A stretch of DNA of 64,000 nucleotides. It comes from an uncultured Clostridia bacterium (GTDB lineage: Bacteria > Bacillota > Clostridia > Christensenellales > Borkfalkiaceae). This document shows positions 58,566 through 64,000 of the stretch, one piece after another. The notes below the pieces were generated by a model, which saw nothing but the letters and a program-made list of their open reading frames with translations, was not told the DNA's origin and did not search any database. The stretch covers positions 1-64,000 of the forward strand of contig CANQMX010000009.1 of the NCBI GenBank assembly GCA_947625095.1. The letters run 5' to 3'. Each line of letters begins with the position of its first letter. Positions within the stretch are counted from its first letter, which is position 1. The position numbers were made by a program, and so were the translations under genes.

Positions 58566-60329
58566 TTACGCAAAGACCAACGTCACAGGCTTGCTGTCTT
58601 CGTCCGTCGCACTGAAATAATATTTCCCTCCGCACGTGATCGGACTAGTATATCTCGAAAAAGCATTGTTGTTCGCCGTTTTGAACTCGCCGACTTTCGT
58701 TCCGATAAAGTTATAGAAGGAGATAGTATATGTATCATTTTGCTCCGCAGTCGTATAGATCAACGGGCAGTTGTCAAATGTTGAATAGTCCGTTCCCCCC
58801 ATGATTTCGTCTAATGTCTTGCCGTTCGGCGAACTCTTGGAGTATACGACCCGATCGTAATTGTATTTTGTAACAACAATGCTGTTGCCGCAAACCACGA
58901 TATTTTGAGCATTACTCGTATCTCCGACAATCGCCACCTTTCCGTCGTAATCTACGGCAATGAAATTGGAATAATTGCCGCACAGGATGAGCGATTGCTC
59001 TTCCCAAATGGTAGCATTGGAATACGGAATGGTCGCCACCGTATTGCTCTCCTTGTCTAAAATGGTTCTTCCCGTGAAATAGCGGTCATCGGAGAGTTTA
59101 TAAAACCGGGACGAAACATTCTTGCCCGTCATATCGAAGGAGACGCGTGCATCTTCGTCGAGGATGAGCGTATATGTGGGCGCCCCGCTCGAAACGATCG
59201 CGACGCCGTTCGTCTTAGGATATGCCGTGACGACGATGCGATCAAAATCATTGGTGCTGTAATTGTAGAGCGTGCCACTGTTCCTGCCGACCATAAAGAT
59301 ATAATTCGTATTGACGACTTCATCCTTTTTCTCTGTAATGCTATAGCGGTGAAGGATCATGTTGTACTTCTCCGTTTGTCCGTAAGCGGACGTCTCAAAA
59401 TTGTAACCGCTGTTTGCCTCCGCGCTCACGGGACGGCTCTCATAGTAGTAGAAATATTTTCCGACAACGCCGAGAACGTTGGATGTTCCGCCGAACACCA
59501 TCATGGAATCCAACTTCTCACTGCCCTTGTAGAGCGTATAATTTATGGCAGAAGAAGATTCTCCCTCGGCCGTATAGCTGTAATCCTTATAGATATAGTC
59601 GGGGTAATCCTCCTCATCCCCGTTTATTTCCACAAGGGGCGTCTTGACGACGCCGAGGAACTCCCCCACCTGATAGTCGTCCGAAGTCTGTTGCGGCTGA
59701 ATGTCCGCCTCGGTCAGTTTCTTCCACGCGCCGTCCACAAAGGCAACATAGGCGGTCTCCTCCGATGTGTTCGTCTGATAGGTGACGCTGTAATACCGCT
59801 TGCTCGTGCCGTCCACGGTATAATAACCGTTGCTTGTCGAAAAAGATCGGCTGTCGAACGTCGCAGATGTGACCATTTCGCCCGTGGGATAGGCAAGCCG
59901 ATAGGTGGTCGGCTCGCTTTCCGCGCTCTCCAATACGAGGAAGGGCGAATCGCTGACGGTCGAAATACTCGAATACCATTCCGTGAGGCTCTGGCTGTTC
60001 TTCAGGTTGTAGAGGCGCCATTTTCCGTTGTTTTCGTCCGTGCCTCTCTCTTTGGCACACTCCATGCTGCTGCCGTCACCGTATCCGCTCCAACTAATAC
60101 GCTCAAGCTGTACATCGAGGGCCTGCACGCTCTTGAATGCGGGGATCTCCGCAAAATTGCCGTTGGGAACCGTCGAGCTCTCCGGGAGTTCAATGGCATA
60201 ATCTGCCATGTTGAAAGGCTTTCCGTCAACCGCCACCGAAGCAGAGCCGGAATTCTCACCGCACGCCGCAAGCGGTGCGATGCACAGGGCGGCCGCCAAA
60301 ACAGTCGCCAAAATTGCCGTTTTTTTCAT
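58566..60329 (-). CDS. Large lipoprotein of unknown function
   Basis: A 587-residue exported protein with lipobox LAACG (Cys near residue 23). The mature part is rich in Ser/Thr/Tyr/Asn with repeated beta-strand phrases (for example YTLILDEDARVSFDMTGKNV, NFIAVDYDGKVAIVGDTSNA, VVCGNSIVVTKYNYDRVVYS), suggesting a beta-propeller-like sensor or binding protein. I do not recognise a family. AAAGGAGAAAAACG precedes ATG 60329. Codon composition is less GC-rich than its neighbours. Its promoter contains a G9 tract in the spacer. Confidence 0.82.
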   Translation of the reverse strand: MKKTAILATVLAAALCIAPLAACGENSGSASVAVDGKPFNMADYAIELPESSTVPNGNFAEIPAFKSVQALDVQLERISWSGYGDGSSMECAKERGTDENNGKWRLYNLKNSQSLTEWYSSISTVSDSPFLVLESAESEPTTYRLAYPTGEMVTSATFDSRSFSTSNGYYTVDGTSKRYYSVTYQTNTSEETAYVAFVDGAWKKLTEADIQPQQTSDDYQVGEFLGVVKTPLVEINGDEEDYPDYIYKDYSYTAEGESSSAINYTLYKGSEKLDSMMVFGGTSNVLGVVGKYFYYYESRPVSAEANSGYNFETSAYGQTEKYNMILHRYSITEKKDEVVNTNYIFMVGRNSGTLYNYSTNDFDRIVVTAYPKTNGVAIVSSGAPTYTLILDEDARVSFDMTGKNVSSRFYKLSDDRYFTGRTILDKESNTVATIPYSNATIWEEQSLILCGNYSNFIAVDYDGKVAIVGDTSNAQNIVVCGNSIVVTKYNYDRVVYSKSSPNGKTLDEIMGGTDYSTFDNCPLIYTTAEQNDTYTISFYNFIGTKVGEFKTANNNAFSRYTSPITCGGKYYFSATDEDSKPVTLVFA

Positions 60330-60361
60330 CGTTTTTCTCCTTTGAAATTTACTTATATCCC

Positions 60362-60388
60362 ATTATAGCGCCCCCCCCCGTTTGTCAA
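60362..60388 (-). promoter_or_regulatory. Promoter with G9 tract in the spacer, upstream of the lipoprotein
   Basis: TTGACA (60383-60388) and TATAAT (60362-60367) are separated by only 15 nt, of which nine are one G homopolymer (60371-60379). Gain of 1-3 G would give 16-18 nt, the optimal range. Both hexamers are perfect. Confidence 0.75.
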
Positions 60389-60529
60389 GCGTTTTCCACA
60401 ATTTCCGTCGGAATTGTTCAAATCGGACAAAATTTTCGTCCGGCGCAACCGATTTCAAGGCGCTGTTTCCTCTCTTTTTTGTTCTTCGTGTATCGAAAAT
60501 GCGACTGCGCCACCTTATGCCGACGACCG

Positions 60530-60905
60530 AAGGGAGGAGTGTATCTTATGGGAAGATCCACTCGGTCGCTTCGCGCCCTCGGAATGAGGATGGAGAAAAA
60601 GCTCTACCCTTCTTTGAGGGGCAGCCAAGAAATCTTCCCTCCCTTCATTGTTCTATTCGTCTTTCATTTTCTCTCTTCATCGGCAAAGCCTCTCTTGAAC
60701 CACGCGACTATCGCGTGGTTTTCTTTTAGACAGAAAGACGCCCCGCGGCAAGGCCGCGGGGCGGGGGATACAGGGGGAGGGGCAACTCTTGCCCACCGCT
60801 TCAAGAGGTGGGCGTCACCGCAGGTGACGAAAGGGGTGTCATTCCACCGCCTTGCCCCCAAAATACAGAAAGACGCCCCGCGGCAAGGCCGCGGGGCGCT
60901 CCCCC
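60530..60905 (+). repeat. Hairpin repeat stretch between the lipoprotein and kinase genes
   Basis: No gene is seen in 60389-60920. It holds a decayed GATCCACTC...TCGGAATGAGG copy (60555-60589) whose stem GGTCGC/GCGCCC no longer pairs well. Also present are a CCGCGGCAAGGCCGCGG hairpin preceded by AGACAGAAAGACGCC (60730-60765) that recurs at 60866-60899, and the TTGCCCACC-GCTTC-AGAGGTGGGC plus GTCACCGCAGGTGAC module (60786-60835). Confidence 0.65.
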
Positions 60906-60920
60906 CTTTCCCCCTGACAT

Positions 60921-61661
60921 CTACTGCCAATCGCACACATTCACCCAACTTGCCAAAAATTCGGCTTCGCCGGGTTTATTCTTTACCGACTGCGAGGCAG
61001 CCACGATCGGCAGGATCCGTTGTACATATTGAATGGCGGTATCTGTTTTTTCGCAGAAGAGGCGCAAATATTTTTCCGCCAACTCGTCCTTTTTCTGCAA
61101 TTTGAAGATGAGGTATGTCCGTGCGGCGTCGGCAGAGCCGTTGCCCTGCGTGGCGTGAGACCAGTCGATGATGTACGGCGTGCCGTCCTTTGTGATGACG
61201 ACGTTGCTCGGCTGAAAATCCCCGTGGCACAGTTTTTTGTGGCGGGGGAGGCTATCGAGCCGCACATGGAGATCGTAGCGCACGGTGGAAGGAAAGGCGC
61301 TTGCCGAAATTTTGGCGTGCATCTTGTCGCGCAGATGCCCCAAGAGGGGCACTTTTTCCTTGCTCATGCGGATCTGGAGATCGACGAAAAAGTTGAGGTA
61401 TTCGTCCGTCTTTTCGGGGTTTTTCTGCATGAGTTCTTCCAGGGTATCGCCCTCGATGAACTCCCAGATGAGCGACCACTTGCCGCCGATGACTTCAACG
61501 CCCAGAACTTTGGGGATGTTGAGGCCTGTTTCCTCCACGCGGGCCTGGTTGAGGGCCTCGTTGAGGATGCCCGCTTTGGAATAACTCTCGTCGAACGACT
61601 TGATGAGTCTGTCGCCGTCGCGGTAGAGTTTTTTCCCGCCGCTTTCATGAATGAGTTGCAT
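60921..61661 (-). CDS. Aminoglycoside-phosphotransferase-fold kinase
   Basis: A 246-residue small APH/choline-kinase-like protein. The nucleotide-binding N-lobe ends at LIWEFIEGDTLEELM. The catalytic loop is KKLCHGDFQPSNVVI near 145, and the Mg-binding motif is PYIIDWSHATQG near 166. The substrate is unknown; many clostridial members are not resistance enzymes, and I make no resistance claim. AAGGAGGATTTCT precedes ATG 61661. It stands alone between repeat islands. Confidence 0.88.
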   Translation of the reverse strand: MQLIHESGGKKLYRDGDRLIKSFDESYSKAGILNEALNQARVEETGLNIPKVLGVEVIGGKWSLIWEFIEGDTLEELMQKNPEKTDEYLNFFVDLQIRMSKEKVPLLGHLRDKMHAKISASAFPSTVRYDLHVRLDSLPRHKKLCHGDFQPSNVVITKDGTPYIIDWSHATQGNGSADAARTYLIFKLQKKDELAEKYLRLFCEKTDTAIQYVQRILPIVAASQSVKNKPGEAEFLASWVNVCDWQ

Positions 61662-61799
61662 AGAAATCCTCCTTGATTTCGGGCGGGAAATTACCCCGCA
61701 ATCGTTTTCCGCAAGTATTATACACCCAAAAAAATGATAAGTAAATACTTTATTTGAAAATTTTTATCGCTTTTTTGCAGAAGTTCCCCTGTCCTTTTG

Positions 61800-62040
61800 C
61801 CCCGCACAAGGCCTCCCCTTTCTCAAAGGGGAGGCTCCGCCGTAGGCGGTGGTGGGGATTGGCCTTCCCTCATACGCCCGCCGCCGCCCCCAAAAAACTC
61901 CCGCCCCGCCCATTTCTCTCTTTTTCCTCATACCGAGTTTGCGCGGCGCGCGGCAGTCGCCGCGCGCCGCCCAAACGAGCGTATCTTCCCCCCAATCAAA
62001 AGCCCGCCCCGCGGCAGAGCCGCGGGGCGGGCACAAACTT
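61800..62040. repeat. Hairpin repeat island, includes a GATAC(G)CTC family copy
   Basis: No gene is seen in 61662-62047. It has GCCTCCCCTTT-CTC-AAAGGGGAGGC followed by CTCCGCCGTAGGCGGTGGTG (61811-61857), and a CCTCATACCGA...GAGCGTATC copy (61926-61985). The copy's stem GTTTGCGCGGCGCGCGGC pairs with GCCGCGCGCCGCCCAAAC with one mismatch. A GCCCGCCCCGCGGC/GCCGCGGGGCGGGC hairpin (62000-62032) lies just past the downstream gene's stop and may terminate it. Confidence 0.75.
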
Positions 62041-62047
62041 TCCCCCA

Positions 62048-62977
62048 TTACTTCTTTATATATTTATAGGTGTGCGCCTCCAGGAACGTCAACGCGGTGT
62101 TGATGGCCTCGGTAAGCACCGTGCCGCTGAACCCGTGTCCCGCGCCCGCACCTGTAAACACGGTGAGTTTGGCTCTGTCCGCGCCGTACGCCTCCACCGC
62201 TCCGTCAACATACTCCCGCTTTACAAGGGTGTCGTTCTCGCCCCACAAAATGCATACGTCCTTTTTGTAGTTCGGGATGACTTCAAACGGGTCGAGGTCT
62301 TTGATGCTGCGTATGTAATCGGCGTTGAGGTAGTACCCCATAAACCTGACCGTCTGCTCGGGGTCGTTCTTGTGGTCGTTGGGGATGTTGAACGCGGGGA
62401 AGTAGAGCACCAGCCCCGCAACATCGTCCTTGATTTTATCGTCCGCTGCGGCAAGCCCCGCAACAAAGCCGCCTTGGCTGCCGCCCCATAAGAACACCTG
62501 CGTCTCATCCACATAGGAAAGGGACTGAATGTGCTTGAACGCCTCCACCAAGTCCCGCTGCATGGTGAGCGGCGAGTAGTTGTCCTTCGTCCTGCCCGTG
62601 CTCCTGCCGCCCGTCTGCGCGCCGCAGAAGTCTATCGAATAGGCAACGTAGCCGCGCTGGGCAAGCCGTCTGCACTCGTTGGGAAAGTCGTTATAGTGGC
62701 CGCCATACCCGTGCCCCATGATGACGGCGGGCATCTTCACGGGCGGGTACTCCCCGTCGGCCGTCTCCGTCGGTTCGTAGATCTCGCCGTAGATCTTCAC
62801 CTCGCCGACCGCCTCGTCGGTGTAGGTAAATTCCTCTGCGCGCGTTTCATACTTATAGGTCACGTCCTCGGGCAAATTGCGCAGTTCCCGTTTCACTTCC
62901 TCCTCCTCGCCGCAGGCGGCCAAGATGCCGACGCACGCAAACATCACTGCGGCGGCGCAAGCCAAAAATTTTTTCAT
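62048..62977 (-). CDS. Alpha/beta hydrolase lipoprotein
   Basis: A 309-residue exported hydrolase with lipobox GILAACG (Cys near residue 22). The oxyanion/HG region is IMGHGYGGHYNDFP near 88. The nucleophile elbow is FLWGGSQGGFVAG near 163, the acid lies in ILWGENDTLVK near 246, and the catalytic His in GAGAGHGFSG near 280. It resembles BAAT/acyl-CoA thioester- or peptidase-S9-like esterases; the substrate is unknown. AAGGGGGAAAAGT precedes the ATG. It starts 22 nt after the stop of the next gene upstream, so the two are probably cotranscribed. The start coordinate may be off by 1 nt. Confidence 0.88.
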   Translation of the reverse strand: MKKFLACAAAVMFACVGILAACGEEEEVKRELRNLPEDVTYKYETRAEEFTYTDEAVGEVKIYGEIYEPTETADGEYPPVKMPAVIMGHGYGGHYNDFPNECRRLAQRGYVAYSIDFCGAQTGGRSTGRTKDNYSPLTMQRDLVEAFKHIQSLSYVDETQVFLWGGSQGGFVAGLAAADDKIKDDVAGLVLYFPAFNIPNDHKNDPEQTVRFMGYYLNADYIRSIKDLDPFEVIPNYKKDVCILWGENDTLVKREYVDGAVEAYGADRAKLTVFTGAGAGHGFSGTVLTEAINTALTFLEAHTYKYIKK

Positions 62978-62999
62978 ACTTTTCCCCCTTATTTTGTAT

Positions 63000-64000
63000 T
63001 TATATTTGGTCGTCGGCCCCGCCCTCGGCGTTTTCTTCCCCGCCTTCGGCGTTTTCCTCTTCGTCCGGAAACTCCCCGCCCTCGGCGTTTTCTTCATCGT
63101 CCGGAAACTCCTCGCCTCCGATGTTTTCCTGCCCGTACATGACCCTCTCGCCCGCGGCGTTTTGCTCCGCGCCGATCGTTTCGTCCGTCTCCGTCCACGC
63201 TTCGCCTTCCGCGGTCTCCTCGTCCGCGAACTCTTCCTCGTCCGCGACGTCCGCCGCCTCATCCAAAATGAGGTCGATGGCGTGCAGGCGTTCGCGCAAA
63301 AACGCAACGCGCGCGCCCGTCTCGGTGGAGGAAAACTTCTCGTTCTCGGCGTAGAGGCGGGAGGCGACGAAGAGTTTTCTCGCATACACGACGGCCACGG
63401 CGAGCGCCACAAGGTTGAGCCCCGCAAACACGCCGACGAGGATGACGGGCACATCGCCCCTCGTGCGCGGAATGAAGTACGCGCTCACGCCGATACCGAT
63501 GCAAAACAGCACGGCGATGAACAAAAACACGGTGAAGCGCACAAAGTAATATCTTCTGTTGGCGGCGAACGCCTCGCGCCTTTCTGCCTGTTTCTTTTCA
63601 AAGTCGGGCGCGATTTTCGCCTCCTCCTCGGCGTAGGAAGCGCGCATCGCCTGCAACGTGCCGCCGAGTTTTTCCACGACGATGGCGCGCGCCGTCTCGT
63701 TGTCCGCGATCTCTTCCGCGGCGTTTTTTTGAAAGACGGCCTCTGCGTCGGTAAAGTTCTCGGTGCGCGCCGTCCACAGCCCCTCGACCGCGGCGCCGTT
63801 CTCGCCGTCGCACACGAGCGCCTGCGCATACAAAAGTTCCGCGTCGGCAAATTTCCCCTCCGCGAGTTTTTCGTCGGCGGAAGTTTTCAGCCGTTCGCTC
63901 TCCTCCTGCGCGTCGCGTTTCAGCTTTTCGCGCCGCTCCAGCTCCTCCTTGAGCTGGGTGGGCGTCAGCCCCACAAGATCCTCGTCGTACTCCTCATCGG
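63000..64000 (-). CDS. Partial membrane protein with coiled coil and acidic tail
   Basis: The frame is open to the window edge (DEEYDEDLVGLTPTQLKEE..), so the N-terminus is missing. The visible part (~333 residues) begins with a helical, TPR-like region (KLAEGKFADAELLYAQAL) and coiled coil. Two adjacent membrane segments follow (FTVFLFIAVLFCIGIGVSAY, VILVGVFAGLNLVALAVAVV), then a helical stretch and a strongly acidic repetitive tail (EEFPDDEENAEGG repeated). No recognised family. Confidence 0.75.
   Translation of the reverse strand, partial: DEEYDEDLVGLTPTQLKEELERREKLKRDAQEESERLKTSADEKLAEGKFADAELLYAQALVCDGENGAAVEGLWTARTENFTDAEAVFQKNAAEEIADNETARAIVVEKLGGTLQAMRASYAEEEAKIAPDFEKKQAERREAFAANRRYYFVRFTVFLFIAVLFCIGIGVSAYFIPRTRGDVPVILVGVFAGLNLVALAVAVVYARKLFVASRLYAENEKFSSTETGARVAFLRERLHAIDLILDEAADVADEEEFADEETAEGEAWTETDETIGAEQNAAGERVMYGQENIGGEEFPDDEENAEGGEFPDEEENAEGGEENAEGGADDQI

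Noticed and set aside
60921-61661. Aminoglycoside resistance gene
   Set aside because: Only the general APH fold is visible; nothing points to a known resistance enzyme.

Overview
The window looks like a chromosomal segment of an anaerobic, endospore-forming, GC-rich Gram-positive bacterium of the Clostridia, probably an uncultured gut lineage (Christensenellales or 'Borkfalkia'-like; this placement is inference from gene style, not a computed result). The evidence is sporulation and germination genes (spoIIR, spoIVFA/spoIVFB, sleB/ypeB), rubrerythrins, ferredoxin-type and flavodoxin redox proteins, a Firmicute-type L27 with a cleavable leader, and a yybP-ykoY riboswitch. Coding is dense, with many 4-nt ATGA/GTGA overlaps. 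It is broken by unusually hairpin-rich intergenic islands.

Layout. 0-5.3 kb: hairpin repeats, two leaderless genes, tRNA-Gly(CCC), a lipoprotein serine protease, and a rubrerythrin operon ending in two tiny genes, one followed by a tandem repeat with an in-frame TAA in every unit. 5.4-10.7 kb: a tight plus-strand redox operon under a MarR regulator (flavodoxin, monooxygenase, cyclophilin-like lipoprotein, lipid-anchored flavodoxin, Fe-S aldo/keto reductase, alpha/beta hydrolase, decarboxylase-cupin fusion). 10.7-17.7 kb: minus-strand ion and transport genes (ClcA channel, ABC exporter pair, Ca/Na antiporter, MntP under a Mn riboswitch). 17.7-24.3 kb: cardiolipin synthase, a leucine-rich protein, ypeB/sleB and spoIIR. 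24.3-32.6 kb: mnmA, tRNA-Arg(CCG), nitroreductase, a frameshifted DUF819 transporter, a GNAT protein and an EF-G-like GTPase. 32.6-38.6 kb: a ComEC-type hydrolase, L21/L27, a second rubrerythrin, a tRNA Val-Gly-Cys cluster, a BRO-N protein and an Fe-alcohol dehydrogenase. 38.7-50.3 kb: an operon of a ~3050-residue surface protein and a 797-residue membrane partner. 51-64 kb: a two-component system, tRNA-Leu(TAA), spoIVFA/B, a leaderless cysteine desulfurase, lipoproteins and a kinase.

The most interesting signals are not protein genes. (1) A dispersed repeat has fixed ends (GATACACTC ... CGGTATGAGG) and a stem whose sequence differs in almost every copy but stays self-complementary. (2) A related structured insert of about 125-205 bp sits immediately 5' of two unrelated tRNA genes. 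In each case the 5' part of that tRNA is duplicated on the far side, next to the promoter. (3) A four-unit peptide repeat stays in one frame through in-frame TAA codons. (4) Five genes have promoters whose -10 box lies exactly 6 nt before the start codon, predicting leaderless mRNAs. (5) G9 tracts lie in the promoter regions of two exported-protein genes, one of them in a TTGACA-15-TATAAT spacer, suggesting phase variation.
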